This document shows positions 1 through 9,685 of a stretch of DNA of 24,023 bases, piece by piece. The DNA is from Plakobranchus ocellatus. Its lineage: Eukaryota; Mollusca; Gastropoda; Plakobranchidae. Location of the stretch: the NCBI GenBank assembly GCA_019648995.1, contig BLXT01007889.1:158053-182075 (forward strand), written 5' to 3'. The notes beneath the pieces were generated by a model. It saw only the letters and a list, made by a program, of their open reading frames with translations. It did not search any database and was not told the origin of the DNA. The stretch's first letter is position 1, and every line of letters begins with the position of its first letter. Position numbers and translations under genes: made by a program.

Positions 1-662
1 TTTTTTTTTAAATACATCATGGGGGAAAAGATGAAATTTGGCTCTGCAATTCTCTATCTGTATTTTAACATTTAATTAAGCTAGAGCTATTAAAATGTTT
101 TGATGTATTTTCTGTATCTTTCAACTTTTTTTAGGAAGTTTAAATTAATGGTTGTGTTCTTTCAACTGAAAAGCACTTTTAGAAAGACAAACACAAAATA
201 AATACATATTTCTGCAGCTAGAGAAATTAATAGAAAAGGCTACTTTTATCAATCAAAGTTTCACATCCTTTTATTAATGCATGGACAAATTTTAAGAAAG
301 ATTTGGCCAGACTTGAATAATATGGGGATGAGGAGTGGCATTTAGCAAGAACATATGCATTTTTGTTGTAGATGTGTCTAATTTTGCCCATAAAGTGTTT
401 CAGTTCATTTAATTAGTTTTCTCTTAGTAGACGCCAATGTGCATTATTTTCTTTTTTTCCACATGTCCCAAGTAAAGCAAAGTTAAGTTGCCCAACTTAT
501 TATGAGAGTAGAATGATGAAGACTAAAGTTTTGGGTTTGATTCTTTTAATTATTCAAAAGCTACATATGCTTATTCACAGTATGGCGTACAGCATTGTGA
601 TAAAAAAAAAGCTTATATTTTTCAGAAGATGTGAACAAAAATAAATTTCTGTAAATTTTCAG
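1..662 (+). other. Intron sequence before CUEDC2 exon A
   Basis: AT-rich sequence ending in the acceptor at 662. I found no peptide resembling the CUEDC2 N-terminus, no tRNA-like boxes and no tandem repeat here. Confidence 0.5.
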
Positions 663-890
663 ATGTGCCTGGCCCATGCATAGACAGCTGTGTAGAGTCA
701 GTCGCATGCACAGATACAAGAGATGATCCTCCAAATGAAGAAAATCTTCCTCAACAGCAGCCTTTTCCTCAGTATGACTTTTTCAACTCTGAATCTGAGC
801 TGTCTCAATCCAGCAAAAATAATTCTTGTGACTTTCACAAGATTCCCCTGACAAATCAGAATGCTGAGAGGCATGAAGACAAATCAAAAG
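663..890 (+). CDS. CUEDC2: CUEDC2 exon A (first visible), linker region
   Basis: Acceptor ...aaattttcag at 653-662, donor gtgttt at 891. The exon begins with the last two bases (AT) of a codon split with the unseen previous exon, so reading starts at GTG 665. An ATG at 663 is out of frame and meets TAG after a few codons, so it is not the start. Encodes 75 full codons rich in Ser, Asn, Gln and Pro with several Cys. It looks disordered, and no domain is recognised. It leaves one base, G, for the next exon. Confidence 0.75.
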
Positions 891-3800
891 GTGTTTATTT
901 TTGTGTGTGTGTGGTTTATATTCAATCGATTGTGATACGTAGATTGTATCACTTTTAATTTTGTCTATGTAGATTTTAAATCTATTGGATCATATGATTT
1001 GTCTATGTATATTTTAAAGACTGTGATTATCTGGGCTCATTTGGCCAGCTGGACCATAGGGCCTATTTTTTAAATCTGTGCCTGAGAGTTTATAACAACC
1101 ATCAGGTGATGCCTTCCAAAATTATGGAATCAAACTGCTCGGTCACGTTGCTTTATTAACTGATTTGATTCGATACGCTTTCTTTTCTTCCACAAGTAAA
1201 TAAATTCCTTTTCTGTGATGACATACAGGAACAGAGTCTGGTCCCTTGATCTAGATTTCTTGGTTCCATAGAATGCTTTGTTTTCTACTTTACTAGAGTT
1301 GCCTGTGGATTTCTAATCCAGCAGTCTAGGCCTAGATTAGAGGGTCCTCTAGATCTAGTCTTACTAATCAAGTTTTGTTATCATTGTTAGTGTAGGTTTA
1401 ATTAATTAAAAAATGATATCACTAATTTACTTGTAGATCTAACTGGACCCACCTAAATTCTAGATCAGTGTCCATTCTCGGTCTAAAGATCATGATAGGC
1501 TAGATAGCCAGGTTCTATGAATGTTTTTGTGGGTCCCATATACCTGCATTATTGCCTAAGACTAGAGGTCCATATAAATCTGGTCTAGCTATAATCATGA
1601 TTCCAGATCAAAATTGAAGTAGGACTCAGATAATAGTTATTTAAATATCTAGATCTGATTTTAGATTTAATTTACATAGTACTAGAAAAGAATGGAAAAT
1701 ATTTTCAAAGTATATCTGACATTTAAGAAGATTCCTATTTGTAATAGTAAAAAGAGTAATATCAAATTTCAGTACATGAAAGAAATAGTTTTCCAAAGGG
1801 AATATTCCACACAAAAAAATCCGGGGGATAGAATGCCAAGCCTTGGCAATATCGATCAAATCCACTATACCATTTAGGACCCATGGTCTGAGAGTTGAAA
1901 CAAATGAAAGGTTGATTTGAACAGTTTTTGTGCTATATGATAATGAAAAAGCATGCTAAGTCTATCAAAGAGCAATGCAAAAAAAAATAACAAAAAAAAA
2001 ACTTATTCAATATGTCTTTGATGGGAGATTGATATAAACAGTTTTTGTGCCGGCTGAAGAAGGAAAAGTGCATTGCTTCTATGCCAGAGCAATGGTAAAG
2101 CAATTTTATCCAAGAGTAGGGAAATGGACGACATGTTATTTGCCATCTCTAACCCTTGAAGGCTTTTTATTTTCTTTCATGCTTTCAATTTTGCTTCACT
2201 CTTTTATTTTTCAGAAAATAACTCTCAGAACAAAGAAATTGCCCTGAAAGTGGAAGTAACATTACCAAAGGATTATGGGTTAAACGTCCTTCATCGAGAC
2301 TGTTTTCAAGATAAGAAAAATGTGAAAAAGCGCAAAGGCAGACAACTAAGTTGCTCATCCCAAGAGAGTCAGGAGGATTCTGTTCTAGTGAGTGTAAACA
2401 GTAATGAAATAATTACACCAGTAAAAACAAAATAGAACACAGTCATTAACATGCCTGTTTCTTATGGAACAAAAACTTTCTATCACTTTGTCATGCATTA
2501 AATCGTAAGGACTGTTTACATCTTTTTCTCTTCACCTTTAATTAAAAAATCGTGATTCTTATTGGTGTGTCTGGTTTCTTCTCATGGCTATGGAGTAATA
2601 GAAGTTGACACTGGCAATGGATAATCAGAGACCTTGTGTAGCAAGTGATCAACTTAATTCTTGCCATCAGGCTCTTGAACCCAGTGAGAGCCGAAAACCT
2701 CATATTGCAAAATCTGATTAGCTATGATGCACTTCCAATCAGCAATATTTGTAACTGGACTAAAATTAACTATAAAAAAAATTTAAGTGTGCAAGGCAAA
2801 AACATAAACCCTCAGTCAATCTTTTTAGGAAATTCCAAATCAATATTTGACATTATGTGTTCCTCAATTGTCCTTGTTTTTGATGTACATATGTGTGCTG
2901 ATAGTGCATTGTCCTGTCCCTATAAGTTGTAGAAGTGGATAGCCCTGATGTAGAATTTAAGATCCACTTACGGCTGTTTATTTCGCTCTATCTCTGCAGC
3001 AGAAGTGAACAGCCCTGAGACTCAACTTTACATCTACTTTTTTTCCAAGCATTTTGCTCTGTCTCTGCAGATTGAAGAATTGGTTAACCTGGAAACAACA
3101 TTTTCCATCGATTTATTTCTGAATATTTTGCTCTTTCTCTGCAGATTGAAGAAGTGGACAGCCCTGAGACAGAACCTCACATCCGAACCCTGCTTGAGAT
3201 GTTCCCGTCTGCATGCACCATGGAGGCACGGCACTGTTTGCAGCTATCTGGCGGGGACATGGACCAGGCTGCACAGCTAATCATGGATCGGCAAGAATCA
3301 GGCCAAGCTATCTCTGCTGGGAGTAATCTCAAAACTAAGGTTAGCAATTGATTGTCTGTTGTTTATACACTCTTTTGAGGGAGTAGAGGGAGGTAGGGAG
3401 GGAAGGAGTCCTGTGACACTAGTAAATCATAAATAAATTCAGACAGGGGCAAAAGTTTGTGCTTAATAAATCATTCAAATGGAGAAGGATTTTTTTTTAA
3501 TATAAGGTATTGTTTTTGTAAAAGTGGTTAAAATGTGTTTATATAACAGAATAAGTTTAAGGTAAAGTTCTTGGGTCTTAGTTTATAAATTCACTTAAAC
3601 CATTCTAGGGAAAAGTAAAAGAGACAATGATTGTGAAAATACAGAGACAGAAAAGAGAAAAATTAGTTTTTTTAAAGGAAGTCACTGTTTCTTGGTGTAC
3701 ATTAATTACTTTTGCAGAATTTAGCCTAGACTATTAATACTGTGTTATTATTTTTGTTCTGTATTATCTTCTTTGTTTTACTTATTAATTAATCTCTCTA

Positions 3801-6800
3801 TGACTCTGTAACAGAAGGTCCTGACTCAGTCCTTGCAACTTTTAGGGCCCTCACAGTTCTGTCTTTTTAAAATTGACATTTTCTCTAGTAAAATATTGGT
3901 TAACTATATACTTTATTTGTGAAAGCTAATGAATTTCGAACAGTATCAAAGAAAAGAAAAATTTGCTTTAACATATTGCATGGTAAAGCAAAGTTTCAAT
4001 AATTTTTGTCCACCATCACATGTAATGCTTTGATTCCAGCATCAGATTACTTTTTAGTCATGATTTTTGAGAAACAAAAAATATTTAAAAAGCCCTCTTG
4101 AAATTCAAGGCCTGGAAATCATTACTGCACTGAGTATTCAGGAAGAAAAAAAAAACTTACGAGGTGAATAAAATTATATGCACAATAGTTCTGACCTTCT
4201 GTCAGCAGTTGTTCAGATAAAAGCTGGCAGTTTTGCCAATTTCACTCTCACATCCCCACAGTAAGCTGGACATTGTTTCCTAAGGCAATCTCACAATGCA
4301 AGCCTGAAAGTGTTCCATTTCATCTTCCTATTTTTTCTTCCATTGCTGTGTACTTTACCAAAGGTTTGTAATGTTTTAATGCCATGTGAGTTGACTTGTA
4401 TGCAAGTTTTTTGTGGTTTCTATGTGGTGTTTTTCATTTGATTTTTTTTTTTGTTTCAGAAAGGAAATCACAAGGCCAAAAAGATATCAAACTTTAAACT
4501 CGATGATGATAGCATCAAAATGTCTCTCTTAAAAAAGTGAGTTTTTGTGTGTGTAAGCTACTCAGTGTCTTTAACATGACCCTAGAAGATTCACTATACA
4601 ATAAAACTGTGCATTTAATTATGATGCAATATATTCATTTCAAAGGGAATATTATTTTTACAATTTACAAAAGCAAGGAAATCAGGAATATCAACAGCCT
4701 ATATGGGCCCAAGCCACTATTTAGGTTAATGAAGTAAATACTGCTGAGGCTGATCATTAAGGGAAATCATTACTGAAATCAACTTACCGAAAAAATCAGG
4801 AAAAAAAAAAAGAAGCAGAGACATAGGAAAAAGGTGGAAGATCATTATTATAGATGAATATATAAGGGAAAAGGGCAGAAGGGCAAGAGAGACTTCGATT
4901 CAGCAGAAACTACAAAATGTGTTGTAAAGCAGTCAGCTCAGTCATGGTCTCTAGGCAAACAATGGCAAGGGCAAGATCCGAGTTGAGTATACAAGGAACA
5001 GAATAAAATTCGTTCATTAAGCAGATAGCTAGGCACATAATTGCATATACAAGATCCATGCTGACTCTGGGAGTTACAGAATAAAGACCATTCATTAAGC
5101 ATGTAGGTAGGCACATAATGACCCAGTCAATATCCATGTTGAGTCTGCAAGGCCACAAAATAGCCATTCACTTAACAAATAGCAAGGGACACAATGAAAT
5201 GGGCAAGATCCATTTTGAGTCTAGGACTTGGAGGTACAGATAAAAAACCATTTGTGAATATTAACGGCATCATACTAAAAAATCATTTTCAAAATTGATA
5301 CCTTCTTCATAATTGTTTGTATTGAAATTACACAATGCAAATTTACCTCTCTACAAGGCTAGGCCTTGTTTGTAACCTAAAGTGAGTTTTGTTTATAGGT
5401 GTAAATCTAGCATTTACATGCTGCAGTAGTAGTTTAGAAGGAGGAGGAGGAACATTAGAGGTAGTAGCAATTGCTAGTGTTAGTAAAAGTAGCAGTAAAG
5501 TTAATAGTTGTAACAGTAGTGATAAGTGGTTGTGCTTGTTATAGTTGCAGGAATGGCAATAGTAGTGCTAGTACTATTGTAGAAGTATTAGTAGCAGTAG
5601 CAGAACAAAAGTATAATAGCAATGCAATTATTAGTGATAGTGCTGGTAGTAGTAGCAGTAATCGTAATAGTAATAGTAATTGTAAGTGCAACAGCAATCA
5701 TATTGGTAGCAAAAGTTGTGATGGTAGTAGCAGTATTTGTGGTCGAAGTGGTAGAATAAGCAGCAGTAGTAATAGATGCAGTGATAGTGGTGCTAGCAAT
5801 GGTAATAATAGAGATTGCTGTAACTGTTGTAGCTGTGATTACAGCATCATGTTAGTTTTAGACTCGAAAAAAGGATATGGTTGATTAGATTTACAATTTA
5901 GTTATTTATTTTTTGCCATAAAACATTTCGCCATAATTAATAAATTAGCACACAACTCATGCACAATGTTTGAAGTAATAGTGACAATGACAGAAAGGTA
6001 GAAAGAGTATAGATCTGAAGTCTTTTATTTTTTTCATTGAAATAGATCTGACAAGATTTTTAGGGAGGAAAAAAATGAGAGCTGAACTTTGTTACTAGCT
6101 ATCAACATACTGTAACAAATTGAGACTGAGATTGAGAAGCATTGAGATTATACTAAAATTGTTCTGTTCTCAATTAAATTAAGTCTAAAAGTGCTGGTTT
6201 TGGGTCACAGCAATGAACTGGGTAATTATCATATCTTCCTTTATTTTGACAATAATATAATTATTTTCTGGGGTTTTTTTCTGACCAAAACACATTTGCT
6301 TATTATTAATCCTTTTGAAACTTTATGACCAATATTTTGTTTATTGATTTCTAGCCAAAAACACCGTAGGTCCAATTTGTCTGCAATAATTTTAGAATTA
6401 TGTAGAAATATAGAACTTAACACCAGAAACTTCTTTAAATAGCATTGGTAATTTTGAGTTGGTTGCTATAAAATTGGGAAGTATAAAAAGAGCTACAAAA
6501 ATGACATTCTTGGTGAATTCATGCTTTGACATTTACGATAGAAATTGATAAGTTCAAATGGAAAAACTAAAATGCTCCTCAGTGTAATATGTCCAACAAT
6601 TTTGATTTCTTTGAATTCTGATCCATAATTTTTTCGGTACACTAGCATTTTCTTTACTATTTTTTCATTGATCTAATTCAAAGGTACTCATTTGTTGACA
6701 CAGAGGAAGACAAGAGAACACATAGACCTCCACCTCCTAAAGGGGTAAGACTCTAAGAAAAGAGTGAGAGCAACCAATTTTTTTCTCTGTGTTTTGTTTG

Positions 6801-7190
6801 GAAGCCATTCTTCTAATGTTTGAATTAACTTTTCACAGCTCTGTTGCACACAGGGCCTGCTTAATGGTTGAGCATTGTGATGGTTTGGTTGAGCAAAAGA
6901 CAAAAGTCAGAAACTCACAAGTTTATTTTAAAATTTTTTTTTTTCTGTGTTTGATCCTGCCAAACATGGTCTGATTTCAAGATTGCCCACATAAATCTGA
7001 CTGTATTTTGTAACTTTCACAGAATGATCTTTACTGCAGATTCAATATTATTTTTATAAATGTTTTTTATCCTTCCATTCCCCTCCAGGAGGCCAAGAAG
7101 CTTGTGCGATACAGGGATGGTCAAGTTGTCAGCATGAAGGGTGAAAGGTTTTCAGAAGTCAAGAAAAATACCAATGAGATGAAATCCTAG
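663..7190 (+). CDS. CUEDC2: CUE domain-containing protein 2 homologue, 5'-partial, six exons
   Basis: Join of 663-890, 2215-2387, 3145-3339, 4460-4536, 6684-6744 and 7089-7190, stop TAG at 7188-7190. It gives about 278 in-frame residues, and all visible intron ends are GT..AG. Recognition rests on two blocks. The first is a CUE domain (window residues about 146-182) with the Met-Phe-Pro ubiquitin-contact motif at 153-155 and Leu-Ile at 179-180. The second is the C-terminal block across the last two exons (K-Y-S-F-V-D, HRPPPPK, KLVRYRDGQVVS, KGERF), which matches the end of vertebrate CUEDC2 as I know it. CUE domains bind mono-ubiquitin. Mammalian CUEDC2 is described as a regulator of steroid-receptor turnover, IKK signalling and Cdc20 release; whether this holds here is inference. 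The basic run KKNVKKRKGR in the second visible exon could be a nuclear localisation signal. The N-terminus lies off the left edge, because the first visible exon opens with the last two bases of a split codon. With 278 residues already visible, the protein should exceed the human one (about 287). The extra length is a Ser/Gln/Asn-rich, poorly conserved linker before the CUE domain. The downstream neighbour GRIN1 is in the same orientation but unrelated in function. Confidence 0.88.
1240..1700. repeat. TAGATC/CTAGA-rich stretch in CUEDC2 intron
   Basis: This part of the 1324-bp intron (891-2214) is unusually dense in palindromic or near-palindromic words: GATCTAGA, CTAGATCTAG, AGATCTA and TCTAGATC, at about 1247, 1323, 1351, 1434, 1457, 1505, 1571 and 1648. 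No regular period is visible. The same word family recurs at 15316-15600. It reads as a degenerate low-complexity or satellite-like sequence. Confidence 0.5.
1908..2102. repeat. Degenerate direct repeat of about 75 bp
   Basis: GGTTGATTTGAACAGTTTTTGTGC (1911-1934) recurs as AGATTGATATAAACAGTTTTTGTGC (2026-2050), 117 bp apart. Further weak similarity follows in AAAAGCATGC / AAAAGTGCATTGC and AGAGCAATG. The two copies are separated by an A-rich spacer. The interval lies in the intron before exon B. Confidence 0.45.
2215..2387 (+). CDS. CUEDC2: CUEDC2 exon B, basic and Ser/Glu-rich linker
   Basis: Acceptor ttatttttcag ends at 2214 and donor gtgagt begins at 2388. Two bases complete a split Glu codon, followed by 57 codons ending in phase 0. 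It contains a Lys/Arg cluster (KKNVKKRKGR) followed by a Ser/Gln/Glu acidic stretch. The cluster is a plausible nuclear signal by inspection only. The phases on both sides join neighbouring exons without a frame break. Confidence 0.8.
2929..3185. repeat. Tandem array of splice-acceptor plus exon-start units at CUE exon
   Basis: Units of about 71-74 bp precede exon C. Each contains a pyrimidine tract ending TCTCTGCAG, at 2999, 3070 and the real site 3144. Each is followed by a copy of the exon start: AGAAGTGGATAGCCCTGA at 2931, CAGAAGTGAACAGCCCTGAG at 3000, ATTGAAGAATTGGTTAACCT at 3071 and the genuine ATTGAAGAAGTGGACAGCCC at 3145. The linkers also match (TTTTGCTCT or TTTCGCTCT). The real exon 5' end is thus the last unit of a local tandem duplication. 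Confidence 0.8.
3145..3339 (+). CDS. CUEDC2: CUEDC2 exon C, CUE ubiquitin-binding domain
   Basis: Acceptor ctctttctctgcag ends at 3144, donor gttagc at 3340; 65 codons, phase 0 at both ends. It encodes the CUE domain: an acidic lead-in (IEEVDSPETEPH), helix 1 with LLEMFP, helix 2 containing CTMEARHCL, then GGDMDQAAQLIM. Met-Phe-Pro and the distal Leu pair are the family's ubiquitin-contact positions. The preceding 215 bp hold degenerate tandem copies of this exon's 5' end and its splice acceptor (see repeat at 2929-3185). Confidence 0.9.
3340..4459 (+). other. CUEDC2 intron C-D
   Basis: 1120-bp AT-rich intron with gttagc donor and a T-rich acceptor. No repeat, RNA gene or coding relic is recognised. 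Confidence 0.6.
4460..4536 (+). CDS. CUEDC2: CUEDC2 exon D, short basic exon
   Basis: Acceptor ttttttttttgtttcag ends at 4459, donor gtgagt at 4537. It holds 25 codons plus two bases (AA) of a split Lys codon. The peptide runs KGNHKAKKISNFKL then DDDSIKMSLLK. Its last part aligns by position with the human segment before [10 protein letters not shown] (DELKSFILQ). Confidence 0.8.
4954..5255. repeat. Minisatellite, 78-bp unit, about 3.9 copies
   Basis: Units begin at 4954, 5032, 5110 and 5187 (spacing 78, 78, 77). Consensus elements in each are GGCACATAATG, CAAGATCCATGTTGAGTCT, ACAGAATAAA and CCATTCATTAAGCA. The unit length is a multiple of three, so the minus strand stays open across the array (5167 to 4910) and reads as repeated 26-residue blocks. 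This is most likely a by-product, not a gene. It lies in the 2147-bp intron between exons D and E. Confidence 0.85.
5405..5850. repeat. Cryptic trinucleotide repeat (GTA/GCA/ATA-rich)
   Basis: About 450 bp built almost wholly from interrupted AGT, AGC and AAT triplets, with a (GGA)4 run near 5440. The + strand open frame from 5471 to 5884 encodes only Ser, Asn, Gly, Cys and Val runs. It has no flanking splice logic and reflects the stop-poor repeat. It lies inside a CUEDC2 intron. Confidence 0.75.
5885..6683 (+). other. Rest of CUEDC2 intron D-E
   Basis: AT-rich intron remainder ending in the acceptor at 6683. No element recognised; open frames here are short and lack similarity. Confidence 0.5.
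6684..6744 (+). CDS. CUEDC2: CUEDC2 exon E, conserved HRP block
   Basis: Acceptor ctaattcaaag ends at 6683, donor gtaaga at 6745. The first base completes Lys, then 20 codons read YSFVDTEEDKRTHRPPPPKG, matching human [21 protein letters not shown] in order and spacing. At 61 bp this exon is too short to show up in an ORF scan; it is found by frame continuity and homology. Confidence 0.9.
7089..7190 (+). CDS. CUEDC2: CUEDC2 exon F, terminal coding exon
   Basis: Acceptor tccattcccctccag ends at 7088, and the stop TAG is at 7188-7190. It encodes 33 residues with the hallmark KKLVRYRDGQVVSMKGERF, nearly identical to the human C-terminal block. The human protein continues about a dozen residues beyond the shared EMK; here the stop follows after one more residue (EMKS), so the C-terminus is slightly shorter. 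Confidence 0.92.
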   Translation, partial: EAKKLVRYRDGQVVSMKGERFSEVKKNTNEMKS

Positions 7191-8181
7191 AATCAAGGCC
7201 GCCCATTTATATTTTCATTGTGTGAAATTTCATGTAACGTTTTTTTTTTTTCCTTTTTTCTATTGAGTTCAAATTCTCCTACATATATCTACTAAACTTT
7301 AAAAAAGTCTCATACTTTTGGAAGCCTCAAAATTTTCTTCAGATATCTACTAAACTTCGACGGACAAAATCTGTTATCTGTAGAAGCATCAAATTTTTCT
7401 ACAGATATCCATTAAAAAGAAAGGTGGCAAATATGTTGTTTTTCAAGCTGAGCTTATAGTCAAAGTTTTCACTGGTTGAATGGTGAAAATGGTGCACAAA
7501 ATTGCTCAAGTACTGCTAACAACTCATTGAAAATTGCCTAGGTAAAAGTCTATTGAAAAGGCAATCTGATGATATAGGATCTAATCTATCTCTCAGGCAA
7601 ATTCTTGACATAAGCTTTTTTCTTATACTTCTGCAATTTGAAATACATTCAGGGTCTTCTATTTTTTCATTTTAGGTTACAATCTAGAAGTCACTTGGAG
7701 GGGGGGGGGATTGGGGTTGGAACAACCATGTTATAAGTGTGGGAGATCAAAGAGTGATATGGCAGCCAGGGGGCCATCTCAACTTTTGCTATATTCTATA
7801 TAACAAAATACAGTGGGGCACTGATTCTTGGAAAAGGTTTTTTTTTGTTTTTTTTCTTTTTTGTGAAATGAGGACACTGGGTATTTTAGCTTACTGCATG
7901 CTTCAATTGACCTTTTTTTTTTTTTTTTTTGCAAGTAAATTATAATTTTTAACCTTTGTTCATGAGGATTAAGCGGATCAGATTTTTTTTTCTCCTTCAG
8001 CTTGTAGATTTTGGCAGTAACATTTTTAAAAATTTAGATTATGCTAAAAAGAAAACCTGTATCATAAAAGTGAATGTCGTCAGATGGATAAAAAAAAGTA
8101 GCAACGTATAGGCAATATTAAGGACAGTTTTTGAATGCAATTTTTTTGCTTGTTATTAATTATGTTGATGATTGAAATAAA
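7191..8181 (+). other. Probable CUEDC2 3' UTR and downstream flank
   Basis: No coding signal follows the TAG. Candidate polyadenylation hexamers are ATTAAA at 7411-7416 and AATAAA at 8176-8181; transcript data would be needed to choose. The stretch holds about 2.2 copies of a 60-bp repeat (7283-7416), a G10 run (7700-7709) and several long T runs (about 7850-7930). Confidence 0.35.
7283..7416. repeat. 60-bp direct repeat, about 2.2 copies, in CUEDC2 3' flank
   Basis: The motif ATATCTACTAAACTT recurs at about 7287 and 7344, with a diverged ATATCCATTAAA at about 7405. Between copies lie similar stretches: TTTTGGAAGCCTCAAAATTTTCTTC and a variant with GTAGAAGCATCAAATTTTTC. The unit is about 60 bp. 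If the long 3' UTR is real, the repeat is transcribed. Confidence 0.6.
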
Positions 8182-9423
8182 AACAAATATCGAATTTTTA
8201 TATTATTATTATGACCTGGGTCTTTGGATGAGGAATCCTCATACTAGTTGCTACTCTAGAGACTTCCTGTAAACTATATAGTATGGCTCTATCACTATCA
8301 AGCTCCAGATAAAATTCTGAGTTTCAATGAGATTTTTTTTTAAAATGGTTTTTTCAAGATTTTAAAGTAGTTTTTTTTTTCTTTTATCACAGGAAGTCAT
8401 GATCTTTAGAGGAATAATTTTCTCGGTGCTATTCTTCTTTCATGCAACACACTCATCTCACATTTTTGTTTTATGTTATTAAATGCTCTGAGAGAAAAAA
8501 AAATCAAATATTCCATATCAATACATTCTCATTTAAAATTTTGTTTATGTATTTTCTTCATTCACAAATAAAATTATTTGTTTTTGTTCCTTTCTTATTG
8601 TTATTTTCCAATTTTATATATATTTCTGTTGCCTAGTGTAATGATTTTCTAGACTCAGAGCTGTCCTTGGCTTATGCCTAGTATACTTCAATACATGTCT
8701 TAGCTTTGATTAGAGCTTGATTATTTGATAGGTAAAAGTTTGAGCTTCAGGCTCGTCTTCTTTCCCCCAAAGAATTGTAGGGTAGGGAAATAAGTTGCAG
8801 ATAAGAAATTCCACTTTCTCATTATTATGTTTTTATTTTGTATACTCCCTGTCTCCAAAAGCACAAATGTGGAGGTTAAAATAGAATGTCATCTCTGATT
8901 GAGGTGGAAGTGGTTGTATTTCAGAGTTCACACAATACACTATGTCTATTGATTCTATTGTGTGTCGTTGGCATGGTGGCTGTATTAAACTAGTCATGGA
9001 ATTTTACAGTTGATGTTTCAAGTTGGTCAACAACACTTAGAAAAAGCTGTTTTATATGAGAAAAAGAAGTTTATATGAAGTTCTTTCCCTCTTTTTTGTC
9101 AATATAAATTTATTCTGATATCAACATGATTTGCTTTTTTTTTTTTTCCCTTTACACCAACTTTTTTTTGTCAGGCTAGTACTCTTGTATGTCTACTCAG
9201 TACGAGTTTAAACAAAACCCTTTGTTGTGCTTTACTCCAACATTATTCTTTGTGAATACCTGGATGAAGAAATGAAAGTTTTTTTTATTATATTTTATGG
9301 ATAGACAATATTTTCAAAACTTAGACCAGCATATAAAAATAAAAGAGAGATGAGGATTGGAACTTAAATTAGAGAGAATTTTTTAAACTTTGCCATTATA
9401 TTTTGATATGTTTAAATTCCCAT
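8182..9423. other. Intergenic AT-rich sequence
   Basis: Long T runs (for example 9137-9148) and no recognisable coding, RNA or repeat signal. Confidence 0.5.
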
Positions 9424-9685
9424 ATATAGCCATCTGGTAGGGCAGTTGGCTACCAAGTCAGAAGTCCAAGGTTTGAATCTCAATGAGGGCCAAGTCAATA
9501 TTTGATTGTTCTTCTGTGTCCATCCAGCACTAAATAGGTAGCTAGGTCTCTTATGACCCAGCAAAAGTAAAGGTGGCGAGGAAAGCAATGACAAACTACC
9601 TCATAATGTCGTATGCCAAGAACAATCAGGATCCTACTCCCAGTTTTCCAATGCTTGGACTAAGTATGGGATTTACTTTACTTGA
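9424..9685 (+). mobile_element. tRNA-derived SINE
   Basis: The 5' part is tRNA-like. A pol III A-box-like TAGGGCAGTTGG lies at 9438-9449 and a B-box-like GGTTTGAATCTC at 9470-9481, 32 bp apart as in a tRNA. The body continues for about 200 bp and ends in a short TTTAC repeat (about 9671-9682), typical of a SINE tail. In the body, GAGGAAAGCAATGACAAACT followed by TATGCCAAGAA resembles the 'aaatGGCAAACCACTC...TTGCCAAGAA' block seen in several animal SINEs. No clear target-site duplication is visible, and the exact ends are uncertain. SINE identity is fairly secure; the family is not assigned. Confidence 0.78.

Noticed and set aside
3005..3280. + strand open frame overlapping the CUE exon
   Set aside because: It reads the acceptor-repeat array and then exon C in the wrong phase; the genuine frame is fixed by homology and by both flanking exons.
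4910..5167. 85-codon minus-strand open frame
   Set aside because: Explained by the 78-bp minisatellite, whose unit is 26 codons; no start context or homology. Kept only as a low-interest observation.
5471..5884. 137-codon + strand open frame
   Set aside because: Composed of Ser/Asn/Gly/Cys runs from a degenerate trinucleotide repeat inside a CUEDC2 intron; no domain or splice context.
7695..7720. G-quadruplex at the G10 run
   Set aside because: It is a single long G run with one nearby G4; four separated G tracts are not clearly present.
9434..9500. Functional tRNA gene
   Set aside because: Only A- and B-box-like motifs are present. The acceptor stem does not pair and the unit continues into a SINE body.
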